Shown one piece after another: positions 42,041-52,627 of a stretch of DNA of 64,000 nucleotides (positions are counted from its first letter, which is position 1; each line of letters begins with the position of its first letter). A model generated the notes under the pieces. The model was not told the origin of the DNA. It did not search any database and worked only from the letters and a program-made list of their open reading frames with translations. Position numbers and translations under genes: made by a program. This stretch comes from Aradus depressus. Taxonomy: Eukaryota; Arthropoda; Insecta; Hemiptera; Aradidae. The stretch is from positions 45,484,108 through 45,548,107 of the forward strand of contig OY759217.1 of the NCBI GenBank assembly GCA_963662175.1, in the 5' to 3' direction.

Positions 42041-42929
42041 TAGTCCTTAGTTCATTTATTCACGCAGGGGAAGTATACTTCCTTTGATTTTTTTAAATTC
42101 TGGAATTAGGTGTTCGGTAAACATGAAATTCCGTTGAAAACTCAACAACGAATTTTCGACCGATTATATAACTTCCAGCTGGGGAAGTAATAGCAATAAG
42201 GAGTGGCCGCCTTACATGACAGTACATCAGTCTTCTTTGCACTCCGTTATAAGTCTCGTTCTACCAACGGAACCTCAAAAATTAAAGAAATTATAAGAAA
42301 AGAGAAGAATACGAAAAAAAAAAGGAAAGAGAAGAAGATAAATGACGTAAGCCATTGCAAGATCCAATTATATTGGAATAGTGTATGGTGGTTGTTTCCC
42401 ATGAGATCCCGCTGAGAGGATTCGTTCTGGACTGGGACTCAATGCAAAGCAGTCGCATGTGTCTAGTCTCTTCTCTGTTCGTCTTCTTCTACTTACATAT
42501 CCCATCCTATCCCATTCCCCCAACCACAATAACCCTCATGCCTCCTGTTCCGTTCCCGTTGGAAAGATGGTTTTCTTATTGTGCTAAACAAACGGGATGA
42601 TGGGATGTGATGTGACGTGCATATGTGGAAAACATAAAAGATAATAAGACATCCCCCCCACCCCCACCCTCTTTATACATAGAAACAGCATATTTACATA
42701 AAACCTCGACGTGGGTGGTCCATTTTAAGGATATTCTTCTCTTCTCTAGAAAATTTCATTTTATTGTTCCATGAAATTTTATTCAAAACAAAAAGCATAT
42801 AAAACCGTCCGAATTTCACAAACAACATTAAAAACATCTTTCACCCTTATAGTGCACAATTCGGCGCGAGGGTAATCATGAGCCATAGTAAAGTCACATT
42901 TCAATTCACAACAATTCGTCTGCGAATTA

Positions 42930-43195
42930 CAGGCAATTAATCAAAAAAATTTTCGCTCTCCATTGCCACAACACCAATTAAAAATTGAGTTAGGCCCCCT
43001 TCTCCAGTCTCCCACTTCCCTTTGACCGATAAGGCTGAAAATTGATAGGTGCTGTCCTTATGGGGTTCCCTGGGTACACATAAAATTTTATATGGATACA
43101 TTGATTCGATCAGGAGTTAATATCATGTTCAGAGACACACTCATACAGACAGGCAAGATTTTTTTTTTCATTTTTGGGATCGAGGCGTCGATAAC
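42930..43195 (+). repeat. Rep-1 copy
   Basis: CAATTAATCAAAAAAATTTT, CTCTCCATTGCCACAACACC, GACCGATAAGGCTGAAAATT, TGCTGTCCTTATGGGG and TTCAGAGACACACTCATACA. Confidence 0.6.
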
Positions 43196-43219
43196 AATTA
43201 CAAATATAATTTCGCCTAT

Positions 43220-43402
43220 TAGTTAGTTATTGTGACTCATGCCAGTTTATCTACGTGGCCATATCGCCTACTACCAGAGCGCTCTTTTGTCGCTCTGGTG
43301 GACATGAGCCCGACTCAAATATAGAAGAAAACGTTGCCTACCCACGTTTATTCACCGTCTTTAAAGAGTACCTGACATAATACAGGCTCAGGACAATCCA
43401 GC
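43220..43402 (-). mobile_element. SINE-B 3' half
   Basis: Minus strand: CCTGAGCCTGTATTATGTCA, CCACCAGAGCGACAAAAGAG, CTCTGGTAGTAGGCG, ending GGCATGAGTCACAATAACT. Confidence 0.8.
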
Positions 43403-43429
43403 ACTTCATTCAACAAATATTTCCGAAAA

Positions 43430-43680
43430 TCTCAAAAAAAAAGTCGGTGAATCACCTGCAATGTACTTTCGCGCAAAATTAATAGGTGACGTTCTTATGT
43501 AGTTCTCGATACTTATAAGTATTATAAGTATTATATATTATAATATATAAACATAAATTTATTCTATCGAGTTCATAGACACACACTGCAATTTGTGTTT
43601 TGATTGTGAATGATTGTGTTTTCGAATATAATTTTTGAGCAATTACGTAACTTAAAGAGAAGAAGTAAAAAATCTGAAAA
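43430..43680 (+). repeat. Rep-1 fragment
   Basis: AAGTCGGTGAATCACCTGCA (43442), GGTGACGTTCTTATG, TTCATAGACACACACTG, then TTTTTGAGCAATTACGTAAC. Confidence 0.5.
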
Positions 43681-44026
43681 TGAAAAGGTGAGAGATCTTC
43701 TCGTTAAAGTTCCCTTGGTCTCATTATCGTGGTTCCTCTCAGAACTGAACTCGGTTTCCCCGAATTTCCATCGTCCTTATCGTTGTTTCAGAGACCGCCT
43801 ACTCGCCTGCCTGCTGCCTAGTTCGTACTTGCTTTTTCCACAGTTTTCCCTCATAGAATCCATTCCTTCTCAGACCCCCTCACACCGAGGTAGGTTCCTT
43901 CTACGAGTTTCTCTGGGATTGCTCCTCTGTCCTTTCGCCAGTCTGATACCAACTATCATGCTCAAGTCTCTTCTGGTTTTCGAAAGAAAAACAAAAATCG
44001 CTTATATAGTACCGGCTAAGTCATAA
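43610..44026 (+). other. 138-codon open frame, unassigned
   Basis: The longest plus frame that is not obviously made of a repeat, though its first 30 codons overlap the end of a Rep-1 copy. It is leucine/serine-rich with RDRLLACLLPSSYLLFPQF and matches no family I recognise. There is no start context or neighbour support. Could be a chance frame in pyrimidine-rich DNA. Confidence 0.2.
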
Positions 44027-44487
44027 GGAAATTTGGATTTACATACAGTTTCGTCTAGATATGTTACTAACATTAGTTATTGGGATTTTTGTGCTAATCC
44101 CCCTTCTTACATAGACTTCCATAATACAATAAAAGTTACTAGGGTTTGTGAATACAAGAAACCTCTGGTCACCCCCCGCACCCAGGACAACAACCTACCA
44201 CAACTCCTTCCTTATCCAGGCTAACTCCCTCTGGAACTCTCTCCCTCTCCAGATTTGCCATGCTCCTACTCTTCTTTCATTTAAGTCCCTACTTTTCCAT
44301 TATCTCCTAACTCAGCACACCTCTGATTCCTAAGGCTGGCTCCTATGAGATAGTTCTCGTCTTCCTATAAGTCTCTCACTCCACTGGACAGATTGTTACT
44401 CTTCTGTTTCATCAGTCCAGCTTTTTACAATTCATTCTTGTTTTTCGAATTTTTATTTTTTTATTTCTCTTTACCATTTTTCACTAG

Positions 44488-44890
44488 CTGAAAACCGCTG
44501 TTTCTTTGGACTCCGGCGTCACCTCAGAAGTAACTTGCTTTCTAGGGCAACAAAGCTGCAACTCTACATAACCTTGATTCGTCCAGTGTTCTCTGATGGT
44601 TCTGAAACATGGACAATAACAAAGACCGACGAACAAGCACTCCTGATTCACGAAAAGAAGGTCCTACGTTGCATCTATAGAGGTGTCTACGACAAACAGG
44701 ACTGGAGGAGAAGAACAAATCAGGAGCTATACGCTTTGTCGCAAGAACCGGACGTAAGGTAGTAAGGTTTGTAAGACTTCACAGACTAAGATGGGCAGGA
44801 GACTTGGCAAGAATGGGGGACCATGATGTGCCAAAGATGACATTACTGGAGGAAATCCACGGGACCAGAATATTGGGAGGCCGAAGCTAC

Positions 44891-44942
<52 letters not shown>

Positions 44943-45256
44943 GCTTTATGTACGGTGCATATTAGCCATGTCAATGTGTTATATATAATTATTTAAGACA
45001 TCCATGGCCCCGGGAGGGAGTTCTATCTACGAAATAAAACTCACTCCCGGACGGGATTCGAACCCACAACTACGCTCTAGCCCGCATGGCCACCATGGCC
45101 CCCCCGAAGCTACGTTGGAAGGACGGTGTTGCGCATGATGCAAGGATCCTACTTGGAGTCAGGAACTGGAGGGCAGCTGCACAGGACCGAGACGACTGGC
45201 GAAGGCTGACCCAGGAGACCTTGACTCAGAGATGAGTTGTTGCGCCGATGATGATG
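44488..45256 (+). mobile_element. RTE-like LINE fragment nested in LINE-J, with TSD
   Basis: ATTTTTCACTAG occurs at 44476-44487 and 45257-45268, so the insert is 5'-truncated with a 10-12 bp duplication. The frame 44535-44762 reads RATKLQLYITLIRPVFSDGS, ETWTITKTDEQALLIHEKKV and WRRRTNQELYALSQEPDVR, the classic LIRPV--YGSETW region after the RT catalytic core. It then continues, after a SINE-A insertion, into GRPKLRW-D and AQDRDDWRR-T-E, and ends in GATGATGAT. Frameshifts are present. Relative of 33770-34161. Confidence 0.85.
44892..45103 (-). mobile_element. SINE-A inserted in the RTE-like LINE, 11-13-bp TSD
   Basis: CCGAAGCTACG(TT) flanks it (44881-44893 and 45104-45116). Minus strand: GGGGGGCCATGGTGGCCATG... 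(A-box region), B box GGTTCGAATCCCGTCC, body with GGCTAATATGCACCGTACAT, and a poly(A) of about 50 (T-run 44892-44941). Between the boxes there is a deletion relative to other SINE-A copies. Long poly(A) suggests it is young. Confidence 0.92.
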
Positions 45257-45594
45257 ATTTTTCACTAGTTTATTATATTGTTTTACTCATTGCCTGTTTT
45301 TAACATTTAATATTTTCCTAGGGACCTCTTTTTTCTTTTATTTTTATTATTCTCTACTGGTTGTTACTGGTATACTCTTGTTTATTCTTTATGTTATTAT
45401 TCTTGGGGGACATATGTCCCAGAATAAGGATTATTTTTCATTTTCATTTCATTTCACCCCTCTTGTTTAACTGAGAATAAATATAAGATATCTAGAGTCC
45501 TTATAATATTATGATTCTGAATAAACTGAAAAAAAAACACAGACAAATATGTTGATAACAAAAATAATGGATCTCTTCAAAAATGAAAAAAAAT

Positions 45595-45740
45595 GAAAAA
45601 GTCGTCGGTGGATCACCAGCAATGAACTTCCCCACAATGATCAATTAACTTTTCGCTCCCCCTCCAAAACCAGTCGGCAGTTTGTGCTAAAAATCAATGG
45701 TAGACTAACATATGCGTTTCTGAATCCACCCATTAATATT
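45595..45740 (+). repeat. Rep-1 left-end fragment
   Basis: AAAGTCGTCGGTGGATCACC, AACTTCCCCACAATGATC and TTTTCGCTCCCCCTCCAAAA. Confidence 0.65.
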
Positions 45741-45775
45741 TCTGTTATTACTAAGCACCAGTTTGTCAGACTCTA

Positions 45776-45885
45776 AAAGTTAATATCTGTTTATGTATCT
45801 AATTTATAAACTATTCTAATCTTATGACGTATCCTATTACCTTGTTTTGATTTAATGGAAATAAATATTATTTTTATTATCTCCC
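45776..45885 (+). mobile_element. LINE-L 3' end, copy 1
   Basis: TAATTTATAAACTATTCTAA, GACGTATCCTATTACC and TTTAATGGAAATAAATATTA are shared with 57197-57312. A short common 3' UTR ending in GGAAATAAAT suggests a non-LTR family not otherwise represented here. Confidence 0.55.
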
Positions 45886-46550
45886 TTTAATTTTTTGAAA
45901 GTTTCAGTAATATAGCTTCATTAGTTTTCAGATCTCGGAGGGACAGACGTACAAAGAGTCATCCGCACTCAACTCCAAGAAGGTCGTCGAACTTTAAGAA
46001 GGAAGTATTTTACTACTCGTATTTTGAAGTGAGTTCCTCTAAAGGAGGAGTAGGCTTTTTGCAAGTCGATGAATATTGTTCCTTAAAAGGGTTAAAACCG
46101 TGGTCCGAATATAGAGTGACCCCTTTTGAATACGAAAGAAATATCCTCCAAGAAGGGAGGGATTTTCGGGGTAAGCTGTATCCGTGAGCTACAAAGATAC
46201 CTTGGGATCCTCCTGTAGACTCCAAGAACGGCCTAAATATGGAAAGTAAAGCTACAGAACATTGGTAGGGGCTCAAGCAGCACTGGGCCGGATAATTGGA
46301 CTATCTGTAGGCCCCAGGGTTCAAAAATATAAAAAATATACTAAATATATGCATTTGACACAGCTTAACAACAAAATTCTCCGAAAAAAATCATATCCAT
46401 GGACAATTTTCCTGTTTTTTTATGGGATAAAAAAATGCGATAAATGTATGTTTATATGAAACCAAACCAGCTTTTACACTTCTTATTCATTGAGTTTTCA
46501 CTGAATTACTTATTTTCCCTGATTTCTCTGTTTGTCTGTGTTTCTAAGAG
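45886..46550. other. Unassigned interval
   Basis: 45930-46320 is moderately GC-rich and non-repetitive. The plus strand around 45940-46040 has short codon-like stretches but many stops, and an 87-aa minus frame lies at 46013-46276. No family recognised. Confidence 0.25.
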
Positions 46551-46554
46551 AGGA

Positions 46555-46725
46555 TCAGAAGGGGCTCAATTCAAAAATTACTTACAGCCAGTGTAATGAA
46601 TGTATCGGGATGAAAATTTATATTTAAATTCAAAATTACGTAAGGATGGCACTTATTAATTTTTGGCGAAATCAGACGGCGAGAAGGTAGGAATAACGAG
46701 CGAGGAGGAGGGGTCTCTAATAACT
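46555..46725 (-). repeat. Rep-1 fragment
   Basis: AGGGGCTCAATTCAAAAA-like start (46559), GTGTAATGAATGTATCGGGA, AGGATGGCACTTATTAATTT. Confidence 0.55.
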
Positions 46726-46744
46726 ACGTAATGTCTGCACAGAT

Positions 46745-46978
46745 ATTTTGATTTTTTTCCGGCATTTCTTCTAGAGGTGTCTTCTTTTTTCTCTTTTTAG
46801 ACAATATTTCGGGACCCTTATACGTCCCTTCTTCTGGTCATTATGAACCGTTCGTTGATAGTGACCAGAAAAAGGGGACGTGTAAGTGTCCCAAAATATT
46901 GTCCAAAAAGGGAAAAAAGAAGACACCTCTGCAAGAAATGCCGGAAAAAAAGAAAAATCAACATTTCAACATCCCAGA
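46745..46978. mobile_element. Palindromic element with hammerhead-like but core-less fold
   Basis: Arms of about 95 bp: AGAGGTGTCTTCTTTTTTCT and GACAATATTTCGGGACCC on the left, their complements on the right (TGACCAGAAAAAGGGG ... GGAAAAAAGAAGACACC). Read outward from the centre each arm gives CCAGAAGAAGGGACG...GGTCCCGAAATATTG, the HH-C layout but with CAGAAGA instead of CUGANGA. Probably a fifth, decayed or catalytically different family. Confidence 0.6.
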
Positions 46979-46984
46979 GAAGTT

Positions 46985-47138
46985 TAAAAAATGCAAAGAT
47001 ATTGTGAAACAATAAAGACAAAATAAAAACGTAGGTTTTTTTAATACTGTCTATTTTACAAAATATATGGTAGTACTTTATGGGTAGTACTTTAGTAATA
47101 TATGGGTATTGCGACCATCTTCATCCGGGGGGGGGGGG
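46985..47138 (-). repeat. Diverged HH-D relic
   Basis: AGATATTGTGAAACAATAAA and GACAAAATAAAAACG correspond to the HH-D tail and outer arm. TACTGTCTATTTTAC and GTAGTACTTTA continue into the arm. The ribozyme segment is rearranged (GATGAAGATGGTCGCAATAC on the minus strand). It ends at G13. Confidence 0.45.
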
Positions 47139-47139
47139 G

Positions 47140-47720
47140 GATTAGCACGAACCACACTTTCTTCCAAAAAAATAAGTTGATCCGACCAATATTTCTGGAG
47201 ATATTTCATTTTGAATAATTCGACTGTCATTTTCTTTTCTTACTCAACTAAGGCATCACTAACCGACCACTTTTTAAATAATTTTTTTGCTAAATTCTGA
47301 GATTTCTTCCTTACACCTCGAGTTCCCTTATATGTACATTTGTAACAAATAATAATGTATTTTTCTCCATTATTGTTTATCTGATTACTTTTGATCTGAA
47401 CTAATTATAATGAAATTAAAATTTTAAACCCTTTAAATTAAAGTTGTCTGATTACTTATTTTTTGTCGAAAGCTGGAGGCATTAACAATCCATTAATTTA
47501 CAACTGCAGGGTAGCTTTGCCTAATTCCTTGATAAATTACCTCTTTTCAATGCTATCTCACAAGAGCCTTTTGAGCTAATTACTGTTTAGTTCCTTCTTA
47601 TTAAGTTTCTTTTGACACTTTAAAGAATTCTTATATAATTTTAATGTCTAAGATATTAGAAGGAAGTATGGTTGAATCAGACATTGATCAGTTTTATAGG
47701 TTCAAATCCACAGCAACAAT
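47140..47720. other. AT-rich interval without recognised elements
   Basis: No ORF above 66 codons and no repeat family assigned. Confidence 0.35.
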
Positions 47721-47924
47721 AAAAACAATGAAGTTGTCGGTGAATCATCAGCATTGTACTTCTCCACAACGAACTTTTGTATTCGCTCTCCCTTCCCAAT
47801 CAATCGATGGTTTGGGCCGGGCACGCCTTGGGATAGATCGTTGAGCGATGGCCAGCCTTGAGTTACAATAACTAATTATCTCATTAGTTAACTAAAAGAG
47901 CTTCCTTCTATGATCTCCTCTGAA

Positions 47925-48355
47925 TTATTTTTTTTGCTCTACCTCCAAAACCAATCGACCAAAAATCAAGTTGAAAATTGCATAGGAGCTTCTGAAGCCT
48001 CATACTTAACTTTGTGTCGATACATTTATTACATCAATAGTTATTAGTTTTTTTTGTATTTATTTATCTTAAGCCACAACTGTGCAAAAAATGCACAACC
48101 AGCGGCTGGGCTGACATATTACTATACAAACATAATAAAAATAAATTGACATGAAAGGCTTGAGAGAGGAAAAACACCCAGCGGTGAACCCTCATGGCAT
48201 CACTTCACAACAGGAGATCTCTATGTCAAACTCTCTTTAATCTTCTTGGGGGATTGTGGGATGACACTTATTTATTGATTGTGCACTCAGTAGATACCGA
48301 ATTTCTGACCGATTATATACCTACACCCTATATTTCGTAGCTGGGGAAGTGAAAA
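47925..48355. repeat. Rep-1 copy split by a LINE 3' end
   Basis: CTCTACCTCCAAAACCAATC and GTGTCGATACATTTATTACA (48014) on the left; TGACCGATTATATACC and GCTGGGGAAGTGAAAAC on the right (48306-48355). The middle 48045-48265 is foreign. Confidence 0.55.
48045..48265 (-). mobile_element. Non-LTR retrotransposon 3' end
   Basis: Minus strand: GATGCCATGAGGGTTCACCG, CTGGGTGTTTTTCCTCTCTC, TTTGCACAGTTGTGGC, then TTAAGATAAATAAATACAAA, a typical LINE 3' UTR and tail. No ORF. Confidence 0.5.
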
Positions 48356-48377
48356 CAGTACATGGATATCTTACGAT

Positions 48378-48658
48378 ATGCGTGCTTGCTTTATGAGCTC
48401 AAAATCGTGAGTTCGAGTTTTATCTGGGAGGTAAAATAAATTTAACCACGCCGTCCTTCGGATGGGACGTAAAGCGATGGTCCCGAGTCGGTACTCGTTA
48501 AAGACCCCTATCCCAGGTGAATACAAATTTAGGGTAGGCAAAATTTAGAACTCCATAGTCGAGTCAGGCTCATGTCCATCAGAGTGACGAAAGAGCGCTC
48601 TGGTAGTAGGCGATATGACCTCGTAGTTAAAGCCCAGGCATGAATCATAATGACTAAC
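48378..48658 (+). mobile_element. SINE-B, 5'-truncated
   Basis: ATATGCGTGCTTGCTTTATG, GAGTTCGAGTTTTATCTGGG, CGCCGTCCTTCGGATGGGAC, CATCAGAGTGACGAAAGAGC, and a GCCCAGGCATGAATCATAAT end. Confidence 0.85.
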
Positions 48659-49142
48659 TATTACGTTATGTAGCATTGCACACTTTCATTGCAATTTTTT
48701 TTTTTTTTTTTGGCAATTATCTAGAAAAAGAGAGAGAAAAAAATGGGAGGGATACTGCAGAGGACGGAGGCAGGTTACAAAAGTTGCTGAGCTAGAAAGC
48801 GGTGCTAATCGGAGACCCAGATTTAACGGATTAACTAAACTCGGGTCAGGCGCTCTGCTCTCAAGAATTCTTTTATTCAAACTGAATGAATGGGTAAGTG
48901 AAGAGTTTGCACATACATTCCAGCTACAAATTACTCTCACAATTAATTATCGATTATTGATATGATTTCATCATAAAATAGAAAGTAAGGCTGAATTTTT
49001 GTATGAAGTGGGTCAAAAAAATTTCTTATACGTATCTTATACCTCGGAGTTTCTAATTTTTTTTTCGAAATCTGGGCATTTGTATATTTATAATTGACAG
49101 ATTATTATCAAAAAATATGTATATTATACCACCTACATGATA

Positions 49143-49215
49143 AAGAGCGCTCTGATAGTAAGTGATATGACCTCTTAGTTAAAGCCCGGGCATGAGTCAT
49201 AAATAACTAACTATA
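49143..49215 (+). mobile_element. SINE-B 3' end fragment
   Basis: AGAGCGCTCTGATAGTAAGT, GATATGACCTCTTAGTTAAA, GCCCGGGCATGAGTCATAAA. Confidence 0.8.
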
Positions 49216-49439
49216 ATTAGTACTTTAAACACTCACTCGAAAATTATATGATATACACAATAAATAAAATAAATATCTATAATAATGATAAAATGAATAT
49301 GTATAATAATTATAAATTAAATTTCAACAATAAAAATATGAAAAAAATATTAAATAAAAAATAAAAACCGACACAAAAACTAAACATTTAATAAAAAGGG
49401 GGGCTTAGCCTTTAAACATTTGAGCTCAAACTCCAAGTC

Positions 49440-49668
49440 TCTAGCTGTAATAGAGGCCGAGATCCCTACATAGGCTCTGATGAAACCTGAAGATCTTGGA
49501 GACGGCGTACCCGATTTCCACCAAACATGGCTAAGAACGAACCATCTCGCAAATACTAGCTTTTGAAACAAAAAAAACCGCTTTGAAATCGGTTCAGCCG
49601 TCTTGGCGCTACGATGCCACAGACAGACAAAACACATACACACCTCTCCTTTTGCTTCGGGGGTTAAA
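49440..49668. repeat. Dispersed repeat with transposon-style tail
   Basis: ACCCGATTTCCACCAAACAT, GAAATCGGTTCAGCCGTCTT and CCACAGACAGACAAAACACA follow a phrase pattern common at the ends of many invertebrate repeats. Family unresolved. The 139-aa minus frame across it is not supported. Confidence 0.4.
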
Positions 49669-49919
49669 ACTAAATATGTATGCATTAATATAAAATTAAT
49701 ATCGATTCGACAAACAGATAAATTAATTTTTGTCAAACTATCACAGAGCTCAAAAGAAAATATTTTAAATAAAATAAACATACAAATAAATATTTGCATG
49801 GATATTTGTCAAAACATTAATATTAAATTTCGTGGCGATACATTCATTCATAGACAGATGAGAATTTTTTTTTTTTTAAGTTATGGTTTCGGATAACATG
49901 AAATTCGAAATGCCCCAAC

Positions 49920-51120
49920 AGAGAATGGAGCAGGAATATAGATTATAGATGAAGAACATGTAAACTGTCAAATGGTAATTTCCAAAACTTATGAACCTTC
50001 TTGAGATCACCTAGGATCAAGATGTAATGCAGGGAATAGAGACATTGCAGAGTAGAAAAAATAGGGGAAAGCTGGATTTTTGCATGAACCTTCCTTTCGT
50101 GGTTCTAAACAATATACCAAAAGTCCCCACCGATACATATGCCGCAAACAATGTTACGCTTGGTCAAAGGTCACAAAAAACTGTTTTTCGCAAAAATCTA
50201 GTTAACGGTGACTTTTATCGAAAAAATAGTAGTTATCAAATTCGTAACTTAAAACATTACCTACAAAAAACATAGTATTACTTTTTTTCGTAAGACTAAC
50301 GGTTTTCGAGAAACTTCTATTTAAAAAGTTGTAACGTTTATGTTTCCTATGATACGTGCAGTGCTTTCCACACCACCTTTGAGATAGAGTACAATATGCG
50401 TTTTTTTTAAAGTGGTGTCCCCAATAGGCATAATCCAGGTCTATTTGTGATTGAAAAATGTTAACGTATTAAAAAAAAAAAATAATCAATTTTTTTTTGT
50501 TTGAAAAATTATTATTAAAAAAAAAAATTACCAATAAAATAGTGGAAACAAAAATATTTTTTTTTTGTTTTTATTTAGAAAAAAGAATAATTTTTTTTAT
50601 TATTATTATTATTACAAAATTTTTTTTTTCAATCCTTTATTCCATACAACACGGTGTAAAAGAAATCCTCCATCAATGATATAAGTAACATTAGAGATGT
50701 CATGGGGGGCGACCACTGACCAACAGTTGAGCTGAGTAATTACATGATGAGATATGTTTAGAGATGAGACGAGGGGTGAGTGACTGAACTGAATAGAGAC
50801 ATTATGAGAGGGACTATATCATCTGATCTGAACAACTGAGGTTGATGAAACTTCGAAAGCCGTCCGTAGACAGTGGACTCCTTTATGAGATGCCTTCAGG
50901 ACAAGACGTCCCGTCGTGAAACTAATGTCCTCTGTATAAGAAACTAGTTCTGTTTTGTCTGACAACTCTGTGACAACTCTCATCGTTTTTATAGTATTTT
51001 TTTTTTTTTTGTATTTTTCACTTTTTTTTACTTTTTCTCAGCTAAAAGCAATATAAAGGATGTTATGTATTCGGTCAGAAAATTTTTAGCAGAATTTCAA
51101 GTTTCCCAATTAATTACAAT
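49920..51120. other. Unassigned interval with extreme poly(A)/poly(T) tracts
   Basis: 50265-50345 resembles the Rep-2 interior (TTTTTTTCGTAAGACTAACG, GTTTTCGAGAAAC). 50460-50640 is homopolymeric A/T with ATT repeats. 50690-50960 has no recognised feature. Confidence 0.35.
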
Positions 51121-51139
51121 AATGAAAAAAAATAAAAAA

Positions 51140-51425
51140 AGCGTCGGTGAATCATTAAATTATTAATCAGCAAATTATTAAATGGCATAATACACTTCTC
51201 CCCCTCTTCCATAGTCCCTCCCACTTTGTCTGGAAATCAATGGGTGTCCTATTAAGAGACTTCAATCAACATTGCTCATATAAAAATTAACACTCATTAC
51301 ATCGTCGAGTTTTTTAGTTAAACCCCCCTTAAGTTTTTCATTTGGCCAATTTGACTGAAATTTATAGGTGTAGTACTTAAGGATATCCTATACACATAAA
51401 CTACACAATTTCGTGATGTGATGTA
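51140..51425 (+). repeat. Rep-1 fragment
   Basis: GCGTCGGTGAATCATTAAAT, TGGAAATCAATGGGTGTCCT, CATTTGGCCAATTTGACTG and TGTAGTACTTAAGGAT. Confidence 0.5.
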
Positions 51426-52115
51426 TAATGATAATTTTTATTGTTTAAAGGGTTCACCCCTATACAATGGAGTCAGTGACCATTACTTTTACAATATTAA
51501 CATAATAATGACACATATAATGGAATACACATATAAAACAATAATGACACATATAAAGGAACCTTTAATAAACTAAATTAAAACATAAATAAATAAAATA
51601 AGTAATTACAAATTAATAATAATAATGTAATAAAGACAGAAAATATGGAGTGGGGATGTAGGTATTGAATATCAATATAATATGGAAGTAGAAATACATT
51701 ATTCATTAACAATGAATGATCTAAGCGTTTCAGAGCGCTGAATAAATAATAAAAAATATTTGAGATATCATTGTTATTATGAGCCAGGAGTAATAATGTA
51801 TGAAAGTTGGATCGGTCTATACTGATACTCTGAGGCAGGAAGTGGCTTCTAATGGGGAGTATATCGGACAGGATATTAACAGGTGGTATACGTCTTCCAA
51901 TTCGTTTTTATTGCAGATTGAACAAAGTTCCTGGGGATTAAGGGTGTATTATTTTTGTAACTGATTTTAAGATAGTACTTGCCAGATTGTCGGAGTTGAG
52001 CCAGTGCTTTGATGTGTGAGAAAGGAGCATTCAGGTTTAGGTATGGTTGGAGGTGATGTGATATATTCTCATACAAACACAGTCAAAGAGCTTCTGGCTA
52101 GTGCAGACAACACTG
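51425..52115 (-). mobile_element. LINE-K relic (non-LTR retrotransposon)
   Basis: Minus strand. The frame 51876-52076 gives INDEL-damaged sequence, and a neighbouring frame reads LCSICNKNELEDVYHLLISC followed by CPIYSP, the zinc-knuckle-like C-IC---ED--HLL--CP-Y motif near the C-terminus of Jockey/CR1-type polyproteins. The 3' UTR ends CCCTTTAAACAATAAAAATT at 51435. The change of frame shows it is a pseudogene; the RT and endonuclease domains are absent. Confidence 0.7.
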
Positions 52116-52117
52116 TA

Positions 52118-52200
52118 AGGGAGTAATGTACCACTGATGATGACGCTGTTGCGTTGAAAACCGGTTCGGGTTGCAAAAAAAAAACAGTGGGAAGACATCA
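52118..52200 (+). ncRNA. Hammerhead-ribozyme-like motif, family HH-B (single)
   Basis: CUGAUGA 52134-52140; stem II GACGC/GCGUU with UGUU loop (52142-52155); GAAA 52156-52159; stem III AAC/GUU closed by CG; UUC ending 52167 (predicted cleavage). The distal stem I CACUGU (52111-52116) / ACAGUG can pair; proximal pairing is imperfect (A opposite G). Stem II keeps pairing with different bases from the 1.25-kb copy (GACGC/GCGUU against GAAGC/GCUUU), a covariation. It directly follows the LINE-K relic. Confidence 0.65.
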
Positions 52201-52554
52201 TGATTATACATTCATGTTATGCGAAGGTGTCGTGTTTCACAGACATATTTTTTTGGATTTCTCAGTGGTTTGAAAAATATGAAGTGTCATTGACCGATTT
52301 CATAACTTTTCCTATATCATACATACCTAGGGGTAAAGTAAAAATGGAACAATACAGATGGTGAAAATATATCATTTTTGTATACGGTCACTGAATGAGA
52401 TCAGCCTATTAAATCATAATTAATCTCTTCATGGGCTGGGTAGGGTGACTTTTTTTTTATAAACTCGGGCCCCCCTTTCGTACAACACTGCTCGAGGGAT
52501 GATGAATATGAAATGCAGAGAGTAGCTTTTTAGGAGTTCGAAAAAAAAAAACTT

Positions 52555-52612
52555 TATCCATTTATATTAAAAGTGTATATATATATATTTACACTTTTAA
52601 TATAAATGGATA
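52555..52612. repeat. Perfect 23-bp inverted repeat with (TA)n loop
   Basis: TATCCATTTATATTAAAAGT... (52555-52577) is exactly complementary to 52590-52612, with a 12-nt alternating AT loop. Just upstream of a full-length SINE-B. Confidence 0.9.
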
Positions 52613-52627
52613 ATATAAATATTATCA

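Larger units (their letters stand above)
44118..45445 (+). mobile_element. LINE-J C-terminus and 3' UTR (interrupted at 44488-45256)
   Basis: The frame 44148-44333 ends with RTTTYHNSFLIQANSLWNSL and APTLLSFKSLLFHYLLTQ, the hallmark last residues of Jockey/CR1-type LINE polyproteins (NSF...LWN-LP...SFK--L), then a stop. The 3' UTR continues to 44487, is split by an RTE-like insertion, and resumes at 45257 to the terminal hairpin GGGACATATGTCCC and AGAATAAGGATTATTTTTCA. The upstream reverse transcriptase is absent. Confidence 0.8.

Noticed and set aside
43610..44026. 138-aa open frame as a gene
   Set aside because: It starts inside a Rep-1 fragment, has no recognisable domain and lies in pyrimidine-rich DNA. 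Listed only as an unassigned frame.
46790..46905. Active hammerhead in the 46.8-kb palindrome
   Set aside because: The core reads CAGAAGA, lacking the essential U4-G5-A6 context, although the rest of the layout is similar.
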